Part shown: positions 45,305 to 53,811 of the stretch, in pieces
How the letters are laid out: each line of letters begins with the position of its first letter
How positions within the stretch are numbered: position 1 is the first letter of the stretch
Assembly (NCBI RefSeq): GCF_030684895.1
Contig: NZ_JAUXXP010000017.1
Location: forward strand, 62,001-126,000
Direction: 5' to 3'
Origin: Pseudomonas sp.
GTDB lineage: Bacteria; Pseudomonadota; Gammaproteobacteria; Pseudomonadales; Pseudomonadaceae
DNA length: 64,000 bases
Program-made: the position numbers and the translations under genes
The notes under the pieces: generated by a model
Database searches by the model: none
Seen by the model: the letters and a program-made list of their open reading frames with translations, nothing else
What the model was told of the DNA's origin: nothing

Positions 45305-46012
45305 ATGAAAGTCAAACATCACGTTGCCACGAGAACCCTTCTTGCCACGCTGCTGCTCGGATTGGTGCCATTGTCGGCGAGTGCCGCCGGTCTCTGTTAC
45401 GACCCCGGCACTCATTCGATGGTGCCGTGCGGCGGCTCGGTGGTCGATGATTCAGTAGCTGCCGCAGTCGAGGACTCGGTGCGCAACACGACACAGCAAG
45501 CGGTTGACGCAGCAGTACAGAGTGCTGCCGATGCGGCGAATGAAGCCGTCAAGAATGCTGTTATCGAGGAACCCGCTCCTCCAGCCGACACCCCCACTCC
45601 GGCGGCACAACCAACGGTTAGGTCGCTGGATGATTTTTTTGCCAATATCGACTATTTCCTGAATCTGCCCGCCGACTCGGAACTGGTCAAAAAGATGTGC
45701 GGTTGCGACGCGAACACCTGGAATACGAACAAAGGAATGCTAAAAACGGATGCGGCCTTGTGGAACTCGGGCATGACTCCACGAGATGTTGCTCGCGCCG
45801 AAGATAGGATGCAGTCGATCAAGTCGGACAATCGCGGAAAACGTTACTGGATTTCGTGGTCATTACCATCCCCGTCCCATGCGCTGGATCAGATGATGCG
45901 GACCTTGGGTGTGCCTCTATCTTCGACTGGATGGGGACCGCTCGGCCTGTCCGCCTATCAGGAGCATATGCAGAAGCAGTTCGAAGCAGCAGGTGGCAAG
46001 TATCCCTGGTAG
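45305..46012 (+). CDS. exported protein of unknown function, paired with the beta-barrel gene
   Basis: 235 residues. A signal peptide (LLATLLLGLVPLSASA) is followed by CYDPGTHSMVPCGG, an Ala/Val-rich possible coiled coil (about 50-88; VEDSVRNTTQQAVDAAVQSA), a Pro-rich linker (89-103; EPAPPADTPTPAAQP) and a compact domain (about 105-235) with MCGCDANTW, four Trp in its core region and KYPW at the end. I do not recognise the family. Four Cys in two pairs suggest disulfides in the periplasm or outside. It is transcribed with the preceding barrel gene, which could be its outer-membrane partner or exporter; that is inference. Confidence 0.75.
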   Translation: MKVKHHVATRTLLATLLLGLVPLSASAAGLCYDPGTHSMVPCGGSVVDDSVAAAVEDSVRNTTQQAVDAAVQSAADAANEAVKNAVIEEPAPPADTPTPAAQPTVRSLDDFFANIDYFLNLPADSELVKKMCGCDANTWNTNKGMLKTDAALWNSGMTPRDVARAEDRMQSIKSDNRGKRYWISWSLPSPSHALDQMMRTLGVPLSSTGWGPLGLSAYQEHMQKQFEAAGGKYPW

Positions 46013-46041
46013 GTTCGGCCAGCCAGCGCAACGACTTCCTG

Positions 46042-46071
46042 AAAAGGCACTTCTCTGGGAGTGCCTTTTTT
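46042..46071 (+). terminator. rho-independent terminator
   Basis: AAAAGGCACT / AGTGCCTTTT stem with loop TCTCTGGG and a T tail ends the barrel/secreted-protein unit, 30 bases past its stop. Confidence 0.9.
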
Positions 46072-46340
46072 ATTTGCGCCGACCCACCTCTCGCCTAAAC
46101 GCTGCTGCTCTCGCCTTATACATAGGGAAATGACGACGATTACAGGCCGATGGTAACGTCGAACATGACTGGGCCATGCGCAAAAGCGCACAAACTGTTA
46201 CCTGGCAAAACCGGCTAAAAGGCCCGGGCTTGAAACCTTGATAGACAGCGTCGATCAGCAGATCAGTAACAGCGATTAGACGCACCCGGCACAGCGGCCT
46301 AGGCTGGCGAAAGTCACTCCGTCGCCGGGAAGCCTTGCCC
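46072..46340 (+). other. fdhD upstream region without a gene
   Basis: About 270 bases between the terminator and fdhD. I see no ORF, strong -35/-10 pair, or inverted repeat that I would call. CTTATACATAG at about 46117 is A/T-rich and the most promoter-like stretch. Confidence 0.3.
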
Positions 46341-47186
46341 ATGCCACGCCACGCGCCCACCAGCCCGCCACCCAGCTCACCGGCATTACTGCCGGCGCCC
46401 ACCTACAGCTATGTCGAACTGGCAGAGGCGCAGCTGGATGGCGCCGCCGCGCTGGCCAGCGAAACCGCCCTGGCGATCAGCTACAACGGCATCAGCCACA
46501 GCGTGATGATGGTCTCGCCCAGCGACCTTGAAGACTTTATCTACGGTTTCAGCCTGAGTGCCGGTCTGATCGATAGCTTCGATGAGATCTACGACATTCG
46601 CCTGCAGCAGCATGACAGCGCCATCAGTGCCGAGGTGCAGGTCAGCAACCGCGCGTTCTGGGCGCTCAAGCAGCAGCGCCGCACCTTAGCCGGTAATAGC
46701 GGCTGCGGTCTGTGCGGGGTCGAAGCGCTGGAACAGGCGCTGCCGCACCTGCAAAATCTGCCGTCCAGCCCACTGCCCGCACCTGCCCACTTGCAGGGCC
46801 TGCGCCAACGTATTCAAAGCGTACAAACCATGGCCCGCCATAGCGGCGCGGTGCACGCGGCGCTGTTTGTCGATGCTCAAGGGCAGATTCGCCTGTGCCG
46901 CGAAGACATCGGCCGGCATAACGCCCTCGACAAGCTGCTCGGCGCGCTTCATCGCGAAGGAGAAGACCTGCGTCAGGGCTTTGCCGTGGTCACCAGCCGC
47001 TGCAGCCTGGAACTAATCCACAAGGCACTGCGCGCCGGTATCGGCACCCTGGTCAGCCTGTCGGCACCGACCAGCCTGAGCGTGCAATGGGCACGCCAGC
47101 ACAACCTCAATCTGATCCATATTCCCCAGCAGAGCGCGCCACGGGTGTACAGCCCAGCAGCCGCGCCCGGAGTCGCCCGTTCATGA
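46341..47186 (+). CDS. fdhD: formate dehydrogenase accessory sulfurtransferase FdhD
   Basis: Carries sulfur from a cysteine desulfurase to the molybdenum cofactor of formate dehydrogenase-type enzymes. 281 residues from ATG 46341; a TTG two codons earlier is in frame. Cys122 and Cys125 in NSGCGLCGVE are the two sulfur-relay cysteines; CREDIGRHNALDK is the other family signature. Its stop overlaps the start of the molybdopterin oxidoreductase (ATGA), so the two are translated together and FdhD most likely serves that enzyme. Confidence 0.95.
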   Translation: MPRHAPTSPPPSSPALLPAPTYSYVELAEAQLDGAAALASETALAISYNGISHSVMMVSPSDLEDFIYGFSLSAGLIDSFDEIYDIRLQQHDSAISAEVQVSNRAFWALKQQRRTLAGNSGCGLCGVEALEQALPHLQNLPSSPLPAPAHLQGLRQRIQSVQTMARHSGAVHAALFVDAQGQIRLCREDIGRHNALDKLLGALHREGEDLRQGFAVVTSRCSLELIHKALRAGIGTLVSLSAPTSLSVQWARQHNLNLIHIPQQSAPRVYSPAAAPGVARS

Positions 47187-49504
47187 GCCTGCAACCGATC
47201 AACCCACGCTATCAACCCTACAAAGGGGCCGCCGCTGGCTGGGGCGCGCTGCGCAGCGTCACGCACTTCTGGCTGGACAGTAAGCAGCCGTTCAAAAACC
47301 TCCGCGCCCTGCTCAAAACCAATCAGCACGGCGGTTTTGACTGCCCCGGCTGCGCCTGGGGCGACTCGCCGGAAGACGGCCACATCAAGTTCTGCGAGAA
47401 CGGCGCCAAAGCGGTCAATTGGGAAGCCACCAAACGCCGCGTGGATGCCGCCTTCTTTGCCCGTTACAGCGTCAGTCAGCTGCGTGAGCAGAGCGATTAC
47501 TGGCTTGAATATCAGGGCCGCCTGACCGAGCCAATGCGCTATGACGCCGCCAGCGATCACTACCAGCCGATCAGCTGGGACGCCGCCTTCGCCCTGATCG
47601 CCGAGCATTTAAAGGCACTGGAAAGCCCCAATCAGGCCGAGTTCTACACCTCCGGCCGTGCCAGCAATGAGGCGGCCTACCTGTATCAGCTGTTCGTCCG
47701 CGCCTTTGGCAGCAACAACTTCCCTGACTGCTCAAACATGTGCCACGAAGCCAGCGGCGTGGCCCTCGGCCAGAGCGTCGGTGTCGGCAAGGGCAGCGTG
47801 ACCTTCGACGATTTCGAGCACAGCGACGCGATCTTCGTACTCGGGCAGAACCCCGGCACCAACCACCCGCGCATGCTCGAACCGCTGCGTGAGGCGGTCA
47901 AACGCGGCGCACAGGTGGTGTGCTTTAACCCACTAAAAGAGCGCGGCCTGGAACGCTTCCAGCATCCGCAGCACGCCCTGGAAATGCTCACCAACGGCTC
48001 TGAACCGTTGAACACGGCGTTCTTCCGCCCAGCCCTGGGTGGTGATTTAGCCGCCCTGCGCGGTATGGCCAAGTTCCTCCTGCAGTGGCACCGCGAAGCG
48101 CTGGCCAAGGGCGAACCGGCGGTGTTCGATCTGGCCTTTATCGCGGAACACACCAACGGCGTGGACGACTATTTAGCGCTGCTGGATGCCAGCAGCTGGG
48201 AGTCGCTGGTCGAGCAATCCGGCCTAAGCCTGGATGAGCTGCAACACGCCGCCCTGCTCTACCGCCGCGCCGAGCGGGTGATCATCTGCTGGGCCATGGG
48301 CATCACCCAGCACCACAACTCGGTGGCGACCATTCAGGAAATCGTCAACCTGCAACTGCTGCGCGGCAACCTCGGCCGGCCCGGTGCCGGCCTGTGCCCG
48401 GTGCGCGGCCATAGCAACGTGCAGGGCGACCGCACCATGGGCATCAATGAGCGCCCTCCAGCGGCCTTTCTTGATGCGCTGGAACAACGTTTTAAATTTC
48501 AGGTGCCGCGCGCCCAGGGCCACAACACCGTCGAGGCGATCAACGCCATGCTCGACGGTCAGGCCAAGGTGTTTATCGGTCTGGGTGGCAACTTCGCCCA
48601 GGCCACCCCGGACAGTCCGCGCAGCCACGCCGCGCTGAGCCGCTGCGCACTGACCGTGCAGATCAGCACCAAGCTCAACCGCAGCCACCTGACCACCGGC
48701 ACGGATGCGCTGATTCTGCCGTGCCTCGGGCGTACCGACATCGACCACCAGGCCGACGGTCCGCAGGCGGTGACCGTGGAAGACTCGTTCAGCATGATCC
48801 ACGCGTCCTACGGCCAGCTTGAGCCGCTGTCGGCGCAGATGCGCTCTGAGCCGGCGATCATTGCCGGTATCGCCAAAGCCACCTTGGGTAATCATCCGGT
48901 CGACTGGGATGCGCTGATTGCCAATTACCGGCGCATCCGCGAGCTGATTGCCGACACTATTGCCGGCTTCAGCGACTTCAACCAGCGCCTGCAACACCCC
49001 GGTGGCTTCTACCTGGGCAACGCTGCTGCCGAACGGCGCTGGCTCACCGCCAGCCAAAAGGCCAATTTCAAGGCCAACCCGCTGCCCGCCGACCTGCTGC
49101 CACCGCAGGTACGCAGCACCGGGCAGACGCCGGACCTGATCCTGCAAACGCTGCGCTCCCATGACCAATACAACACCACCATTTATGGCCTGGATGACCG
49201 CTACCGTGGCGTCAAAGGCCAGCGTCAGGTGCTGTTCGTCAACGAAGCGGACATCCTGCGCCTGGGCTTTCAGCCAGGGCAGCAGGTCGACATTCAGTCC
49301 ATCTGGGATGACGGCATCGAACGCAAGGTAGCTGGATTCACCCTGCTGGCCTTCGATATTCCCGCTGGCCAGGCTGCGGCCTATTACCCGGAAGCCAACC
49401 CGCTGGTGCCGCTGCAGAGCTTTGGCGCGGGCAGCTTTACCCCAACCTCGAAGTACGTGGCCATTCGTCTGCAGGCGCATCAGGCCGAAGCGCGCATCCT
49501 TTGA
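47183..49504 (+). CDS. FdhF/YdeP-family molybdopterin oxidoreductase
   Basis: 773 residues from ATG 47183 (MSLQPINPRYQPY), coupled to fdhD; the longer open frame upstream overlaps fdhD and is not real. It contains the YdeP-type CPGCAWGDSPEDGHIKFC (56-73) where Fe-S cysteines sit, a molybdopterin-binding core (EFYTSGRASNEAAYLYQLF, NMCHEASG, FVLGQNPGTNHPRML), and a C-terminal MoCo-dinucleotide-binding domain (about 640-773). No Tat signal, so it is cytosolic. It is related to formate dehydrogenase alpha subunits, but the YdeP branch has no firm substrate; formate is a guess. E. coli YdeP is linked to acid resistance. Confidence 0.9.
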   Translation: MSLQPINPRYQPYKGAAAGWGALRSVTHFWLDSKQPFKNLRALLKTNQHGGFDCPGCAWGDSPEDGHIKFCENGAKAVNWEATKRRVDAAFFARYSVSQLREQSDYWLEYQGRLTEPMRYDAASDHYQPISWDAAFALIAEHLKALESPNQAEFYTSGRASNEAAYLYQLFVRAFGSNNFPDCSNMCHEASGVALGQSVGVGKGSVTFDDFEHSDAIFVLGQNPGTNHPRMLEPLREAVKRGAQVVCFNPLKERGLERFQHPQHALEMLTNGSEPLNTAFFRPALGGDLAALRGMAKFLLQWHREALAKGEPAVFDLAFIAEHTNGVDDYLALLDASSWESLVEQSGLSLDELQHAALLYRRAERVIICWAMGITQHHNSVATIQEIVNLQLLRGNLGRPGAGLCPVRGHSNVQGDRTMGINERPPAAFLDALEQRFKFQVPRAQGHNTVEAINAMLDGQAKVFIGLGGNFAQATPDSPRSHAALSRCALTVQISTKLNRSHLTTGTDALILPCLGRTDIDHQADGPQAVTVEDSFSMIHASYGQLEPLSAQMRSEPAIIAGIAKATLGNHPVDWDALIANYRRIRELIADTIAGFSDFNQRLQHPGGFYLGNAAAERRWLTASQKANFKANPLPADLLPPQVRSTGQTPDLILQTLRSHDQYNTTIYGLDDRYRGVKGQRQVLFVNEADILRLGFQPGQQVDIQSIWDDGIERKVAGFTLLAFDIPAGQAAAYYPEANPLVPLQSFGAGSFTPTSKYVAIRLQAHQAEARIL

Positions 49505-49544
49505 GCGGATCTGTGGCGGCGATCACACTGGCGACCGGCGGCAG

Positions 49545-49571
49545 GGAATTTTTCGGCGAAACGCGCTCTAA
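49545..49571 (+). promoter_or_regulatory. candidate sigmaE/AlgU-type promoter
   Basis: GGAATTT (49545-49551), 15 bases, then TCTAA (49567-49571), close to the GGAACTT-N15/16-TCTGA pattern of AlgU/RpoE promoters. It lies 78 bases before the glycine-zipper gene, a type of envelope protein often under envelope-stress control. Confidence 0.4.
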
Positions 49572-49648
49572 GACTATGCGCGGATCATTCGTCCTTTAAA
49601 AACAAAGGCCTAGGTTCGCACACCCATTTAGTCGAGAAGGTCTGCCGT

Positions 49649-50074
49649 ATGCGTACATTATTTTCTGCGTTGCTGTTCAGCACTCTGGTCTCGCCCCTCG
49701 CCGTGGCGGGCGATACCGGCAAGGTTGCCATTGGCGGCGGTGTGGGTGGCGCCCTGGGCAATGTGATCGGCCAACAGGTCGGCGGCAGCACCGGCGCGGC
49801 GATTGGCGCGGGCCTGGGTGGCGCGGCTGGCGGGGTGATTACCGCACGCGACGGCAACAAGACCGAGGCCGCACTGGGCGGCGGCCTGGGTGCTGCCGGT
49901 GGTTCGGTACTGGGCAACAAGGTTGGCGGCAGCACCGGTTCGACCATTGGGGCTGGCCTGGGCGGCGCCGCGGGTGGCGCGCTGGCCAATGAATACGCTG
50001 GCGGCAGCGAGCGGGATCGCGGCCACGACAACCGTAAAAAACACAAGAAGCATAAAAAGCACAAACATAACTAA
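49649..50074 (+). CDS. exported glycine-zipper protein
   Basis: 141 residues. Signal peptide cleaved about AVA-GD (residue 21), then a nearly continuous glycine zipper (25-115) made of repeats such as GGGVGGALGNVIGQQVGGS and AAIGAGLGGAAGG, in which two halves resemble each other (GGSTGAAIGAGLGGAAGG and GGSTGSTIGAGLGGAAGG). The C-terminus is a basic tail (HDNRKKHKKHKKHKHN). Such proteins lodge in the cell envelope; their function is unclear. It has a possible AlgU-type promoter upstream and a terminator downstream, making a single-gene unit. Confidence 0.85.
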   Translation: MRTLFSALLFSTLVSPLAVAGDTGKVAIGGGVGGALGNVIGQQVGGSTGAAIGAGLGGAAGGVITARDGNKTEAALGGGLGAAGGSVLGNKVGGSTGSTIGAGLGGAAGGALANEYAGGSERDRGHDNRKKHKKHKKHKHN

Positions 50075-50093
50075 GTGCCGAGTGCTGACAGCC

Positions 50094-50118
50094 AAAAGCC
50101 GCCTAACAGCGGCTTTTT
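50094..50118 (+). terminator. rho-independent terminator after the glycine-zipper gene
   Basis: Stem AAAAGCCGC / GCGGCTTTT with loop CTAACA and a T run. Confidence 0.9.
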
Positions 50119-50134
50119 GCGTATGGCACAGAAC

Positions 50135-50198
50135 GTAGGATGGGGGACCGCCTAGGTGATAACCCATCAGCCAGTTGATGGGTTATCACCCATCCTAC
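50135..50198. repeat. REP-like inverted repeat
   Basis: GTAGGATGGG and CCCATCCTAC at the ends, GTGATAACCCATCA and TGATGGGTTATCAC inside. It shares its outer arms with 35255-35336. It lies between the converging glycine-zipper and thioesterase genes. Confidence 0.8.
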
Positions 50199-50202
50199 TC
50201 AG

Positions 50203-50646
50203 CTATGTCGCTGGCCCCATCAGCAGCACCGTCAGCGCCGCGCGCAGATTCTCGGGAATGCTCACCGGGCGGTTGCTGCTGCGGTCGACGAAGACATGCA
50301 CAAAGCGCCCGGCTGCGCAGGCTTCATCCTCTCCCTCCTTGAACACCGCCAGTTCGTACTGCACCGAGCTGTTGCCCAGTTTGCCGACCCGCAGGCCGAT
50401 CTCGATACGCTCGGGAAAAGCGATGGAGGCGAAATAATCGCAGCTGGAGCTGACTACAAAGCCCACCACGTCGCCGTTATGAATATCCAGGCCGCCGACC
50501 TCGATCAGGTAGGTGTTCACCGCACTGTCGAAGAAGCTGTAGTAGGTAACGTTGTTAACGTGACCGTAGACATCGTTGTCATGCCAGCGCGTGGTGATTG
50601 GCTGAAAGTGCCGGTAATCGCTGCGCAGATGTTGGGGTTGGCTCAT
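50203..50646 (-). CDS. acyl-CoA thioesterase, 4HBT hotdog family
   Basis: 147 residues from ATG 50646 (MSQPQHLRSDYRHFQPITTRW); the 19-codon extension upstream is not favoured. The hotdog fold shows WHDNDVYGHVNNVTYYSFFDSA (about 21-42), with the catalytic-type Asp in DVYGHVNN as in 4-hydroxybenzoyl-CoA thioesterases and YbgC. It is the last gene of the acyl-CoA catabolic cluster (50203-55064), separated from the dehydrogenase gene by a REP-like pair. It would release free acids from CoA esters; the substrate is unknown. Confidence 0.88.
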   Translation of the reverse strand: MSQPQHLRSDYRHFQPITTRWHDNDVYGHVNNVTYYSFFDSAVNTYLIEVGGLDIHNGDVVGFVVSSSCDYFASIAFPERIEIGLRVGKLGNSSVQYELAVFKEGEDEACAAGRFVHVFVDRSSNRPVSIPENLRAALTVLLMGPAT

Positions 50647-50681
50647 CGGGAATCCTTGTAATGGACGGCAATCTGGAAGCG

Positions 50682-50741
50682 TCGCGGCTAAAGCCCCTCC
50701 CACGGTACAGCGCGCTCCCGTGGGAGGGGCTTTAGCCGCGA
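50682..50741. repeat. REP-like inverted repeat pair
   Basis: TCGCGGCTAAAGCCCCTCCC...GTGGGAGGGGCTTTAGCCGC: 22-bp arms, perfect, separated by 16 bases. This is the clearest copy of the family also seen at 42648 and 40384. It lies between two genes on the minus strand. Confidence 0.88.
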
Positions 50742-50748
50742 AACAGCC

Positions 50749-51912
50749 TTAATAGGCCACCTGGTAGATGGCCAAGGCATGAGCCTCGGTCATTTCACGC
50801 GGGTTATTTACCAGCAGGCGCTGTTGCTGCATGGCATCGCGGGCCAGGGTCGGCAGCATCTCCTGCGGCACACCGGCATCACGCAGACGCGTCGGTAGGC
50901 CGCTGCGCACGCTGAAATCGGCCAGTGCGCCGATAAACTGTTCGGTCTGCTGCAACACGCTGCCCGCGCGCAGCTGATCGCCCAGCACCAGTGGTGCCAG
51001 CTCGGCATACAGCGGCGCCGCCGCACTGGCGTTGAAGCCCAGCACATGCGGCAGCACCAGGGCGTTCGACAGACCGTGAGGAATATGCAAATGCCCGCCC
51101 AGCGGATAGGCCAGCGCATGCACCGCCGCACAGGGCGCGTTAGCAAACGCCTGCCCCGCCAGACAAGAACCGAGCAGCATGGCCTGGCGCGCCTCGCGGT
51201 TAGCGCCGTTGTGCACCACCTCATCCAGATTGGCCGCCAACAAGCGCAGTGCCTCGCGCGCCAACAGGTCGGACAGCGGATTCTTTTTCAGCGCACTGGT
51301 ATAGGCCTCAATGGCATGCACCATGGCGTCGATACCGGTGGCAGCGGTAACTGCCGGCGGCAAGCCGAGGGTTAGCTCGGCATCCAGCAGCGCCAGGTCC
51401 GGCAGCAGCAACGGCGATACAACGCCCATCTTGGTGGTTGCGCCGGTGGTGATAATGGAAATCTGCGTGACTTCCGAACCGGTGCCGGCGGTGGTCGGCA
51501 CTAGGATCAGCGGCAGGCGCTGGCCCCGGGCATTGCCGACGCCATACATCTGCGCCAACTGCTGGCCGCACTCGGGGTGCGCCAGCAGCGCCACCAGCTT
51601 GGCCACATCCATCGAGCTGCCGCCACCAAAGCCAACGATCAGCTGCGCCTGGAGTGCCTTGGCCTGCTCGACCGCCGCCAGCAGAATGGCTTCGGGCGGG
51701 TCGGCCACGACCTGATCGAACACCTCGACCGTCAGCTCGGCGCGGGCAAACCCTGGCAGCACATCCGCCAACAGGCCAAGCTTGCTGATGCCCGGATCGG
51801 TGACAATCAGCACCCGTTGCGCGCCGCGCTCGCGGCACAGTTCAGCCAAGCGCCGCGACGCGCCGATCTCGCAGAGAATCTGCGCGGTGGTGGCAAAGCT
51901 AAAGGGCAGCAT
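50749..51912 (-). CDS. iron-containing alcohol dehydrogenase
   Basis: 387 residues, type III (Fe-dependent) dehydrogenase. N-terminal Rossmann-like domain with the NAD-binding GFGGGSSMDVAKL (about 94-106) and PTTAGTGSEVTQIS (about 139-152). The metal site is GIDAMVHAIEAY (Asp and His), HALAYPLGGHLHIPHG (two His). All four ligand positions are occupied, so it should be active, oxidising an alcohol or reducing an aldehyde. It belongs to the acyl-CoA cluster on the same strand; REP-like repeats flank it on both sides. Confidence 0.92.
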   Translation of the reverse strand: MLPFSFATTAQILCEIGASRRLAELCRERGAQRVLIVTDPGISKLGLLADVLPGFARAELTVEVFDQVVADPPEAILLAAVEQAKALQAQLIVGFGGGSSMDVAKLVALLAHPECGQQLAQMYGVGNARGQRLPLILVPTTAGTGSEVTQISIITTGATTKMGVVSPLLLPDLALLDAELTLGLPPAVTAATGIDAMVHAIEAYTSALKKNPLSDLLAREALRLLAANLDEVVHNGANREARQAMLLGSCLAGQAFANAPCAAVHALAYPLGGHLHIPHGLSNALVLPHVLGFNASAAAPLYAELAPLVLGDQLRAGSVLQQTEQFIGALADFSVRSGLPTRLRDAGVPQEMLPTLARDAMQQQRLLVNNPREMTEAHALAIYQVAY

Positions 51913-51945
51913 GGGGTGATCCTCTTGTTGTTATGTAACGTTCAT

Positions 51946-52008
51946 GTAGGAGCCAGCTTGCTGGCGATCCCGGCAGGTCAAAAGCGTCGCCAGCAAGCTG
52001 GCTCCTAC
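51946..52008. repeat. REP-like inverted repeat pair
   Basis: GTAGGAGCCAGCTTGCTGGC and its perfect complement GCCAGCAAGCTGGCTCCTAC at the ends, 21-bp arms with 21 bases between. It lies between the acyl-CoA dehydrogenase and alcohol dehydrogenase genes. Confidence 0.88.
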
Positions 52009-52020
52009 AGAGATTCGCGG

Positions 52021-53811
52021 TTAAAACGCGAAACTCGCCTCATCCATGGCCATTAGGCACGCCGCGCCACCCAGCAGGGACTCGCGATGAGCGCTGGCCC
52101 GCGGCAACACCCGGCGCAGGTAGAAGTCGGCAGACTGCAGCTTGGCCTGGTAGAACGCGGCCTCGCCACTGCCCGCCTCCAACGCATCCTGCGCACGTGC
52201 CGCCGCCTGCAGCCAGAAGCCGGCCAGCAACACATAGGCCGAATACTGGAGGAAATCCACCGACACCGCGCCAATCTCCTGCACATCGCGCTGGCTGGCG
52301 GCAATCACTTCGCTGCTCAGCTCGCGCCATTCGCCCAGACGCGCCTGCACGCTTTTGGCCAACGCCGCCAGCGGCGGTCGGTCGGCCTGGGCGTCGCACA
52401 ACTCGCTGAATTCAGCCTGCAGCACCGACAGTTCGGCACCACCATCGCCGAGTACCTTGCGGCGGATATAGTCCAGCGCCTGAATGCCGTTGGTGCCCTC
52501 ATACAACTGGGTAATACGGCTATCGCGCATCAGTTGCTCGATGCCCCACTCGCGGATAAAACCGTGCCCGCCGTACACCTGCACGGCATGGCTGGCGACT
52601 TCCTGGCCCATGTCGGTAAAGAAGGCTTTGACGATCGGGATCAGCAGCGCCGCGCGCTTGCTGGCGGCCTTGCGTGCGGCGGCGTCCGGGTGAGCGTGTT
52701 CCAGATCAAGCTGGCGCGCGCAGTAAACCGCGAGCATACGGCTGCCTTCGACCAGGCTCTTCTGCGTCAGCAGCATGCGCCGCACATCAGGGTGAACGAT
52801 GATCGGGTCGGCCGCCTTGCCCGGCTCGACCGGACCACTCAGGGCGCGTGACTGCAGGCGCTCACGGGCATAACGCAGCGCGCCCTGGAAGGCCGCTTCG
52901 CCAATGCCCAAGCCCTGCAAACCGACCTGAAAGCGTGCGTCGTTCATCATGGTGAACATGCAGGCCAGGCCCTGGTTGGCTTCGCCAATCAGCCAGCCAG
53001 TGGCGCCGTCGAAGTTCATCACGCAGGTGGACGCGCCCTTGATACCCATCTTGTGCTCAATCGCGCCGCAGGACAGCGCGTTGCGCGCGCCCGGCGTACC
53101 GTCGACAGCGGCGATAAATTTCGGCACCAGCAGCAGGCTGATGCCCTTCACCCCGGCTGGCGCATCCGGCAGACGCGCCAGCACCAGATGAATGATGTTT
53201 TCCGAAAGGTCCTGCTCGCCGCCGCTGATAAAGATCTTGCTGCCGCTCACCTTATAGCTGCCATCCGCCTGCGCCTCGGCCTTGGTGCGCAGCAAAGCCA
53301 GGTCGGTGCCGGCCTGGGGTTCAGTCAGGCACATGGTGCCGGCCCATTGGCCGCTGACCAGTTTGTGCAGGTAGCTGTCTTTCAGCGTTTCGCTGCCATG
53401 TTTGTACAGCGCCAGCACCGCACCCTCGGTCAGCCCGGAATACACGCGGAACGACAGCGAAGCGCCCATCAGCATCTCGTGGAAGTTGCACGCGAGCATC
53501 TGCGGCAGCGCCTGGCCACCGTACTCGCTCGGCCCGGTCATGCTCGCCCAACCGTTATCAACGTATTGCTGATAGGCCTCGGCAAAGCCGTCCGGCGTGC
53601 TCACCTGGCCGTCACTCAGCTGACAACCCTGTTCATCACTGTTGCGATTCAACGGCGCCACCACCTCGGCGGTGTAGCGCGCACCCTCTTCCAGCACGCC
53701 GTCGATCAGCTCGCGGTCGAGACCGTTACCGAGCAGCTCGCAGTGACTGCTGACATCGAACAGTTCATGCAACACAAAGCGCATATCACGCAGCGGGGCC
53801 TGATAGCTCAT
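52021..53811 (-). CDS. acyl-CoA dehydrogenase (long form)
   Basis: 596 residues, an FAD enzyme that forms the alpha-beta double bond of acyl-CoAs. It is the longer ACAD form with a C-terminal extension (about 470-596), like FadE/DmdC-type proteins of pseudomonads. GTMCLTEPQAGTDLALLRTKA, ISGGEQDLSENIIHLVLAR and the YEGTNGIQALDYIRRKVL region with its catalytic-type Glu are visible. The ATG at 53811 overlaps the stop of the hydroxyacyl-CoA dehydrogenase gene (ATGA), so the two are coupled and carry consecutive steps of a beta-oxidation-like route. The chain length is unknown. Confidence 0.93.
   Translation of the reverse strand: MSYQAPLRDMRFVLHELFDVSSHCELLGNGLDRELIDGVLEEGARYTAEVVAPLNRNSDEQGCQLSDGQVSTPDGFAEAYQQYVDNGWASMTGPSEYGGQALPQMLACNFHEMLMGASLSFRVYSGLTEGAVLALYKHGSETLKDSYLHKLVSGQWAGTMCLTEPQAGTDLALLRTKAEAQADGSYKVSGSKIFISGGEQDLSENIIHLVLARLPDAPAGVKGISLLLVPKFIAAVDGTPGARNALSCGAIEHKMGIKGASTCVMNFDGATGWLIGEANQGLACMFTMMNDARFQVGLQGLGIGEAAFQGALRYARERLQSRALSGPVEPGKAADPIIVHPDVRRMLLTQKSLVEGSRMLAVYCARQLDLEHAHPDAAARKAASKRAALLIPIVKAFFTDMGQEVASHAVQVYGGHGFIREWGIEQLMRDSRITQLYEGTNGIQALDYIRRKVLGDGGAELSVLQAEFSELCDAQADRPPLAALAKSVQARLGEWRELSSEVIAASQRDVQEIGAVSVDFLQYSAYVLLAGFWLQAAARAQDALEAGSGEAAFYQAKLQSADFYLRRVLPRASAHRESLLGGAACLMAMDEASFAF

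Noticed and set aside
48224..49480. 418-residue minus-strand frame opposite the YdeP-like gene
   Set aside because: Antisense shadow of a gene with strong family motifs; no ribosome site or domain seen.
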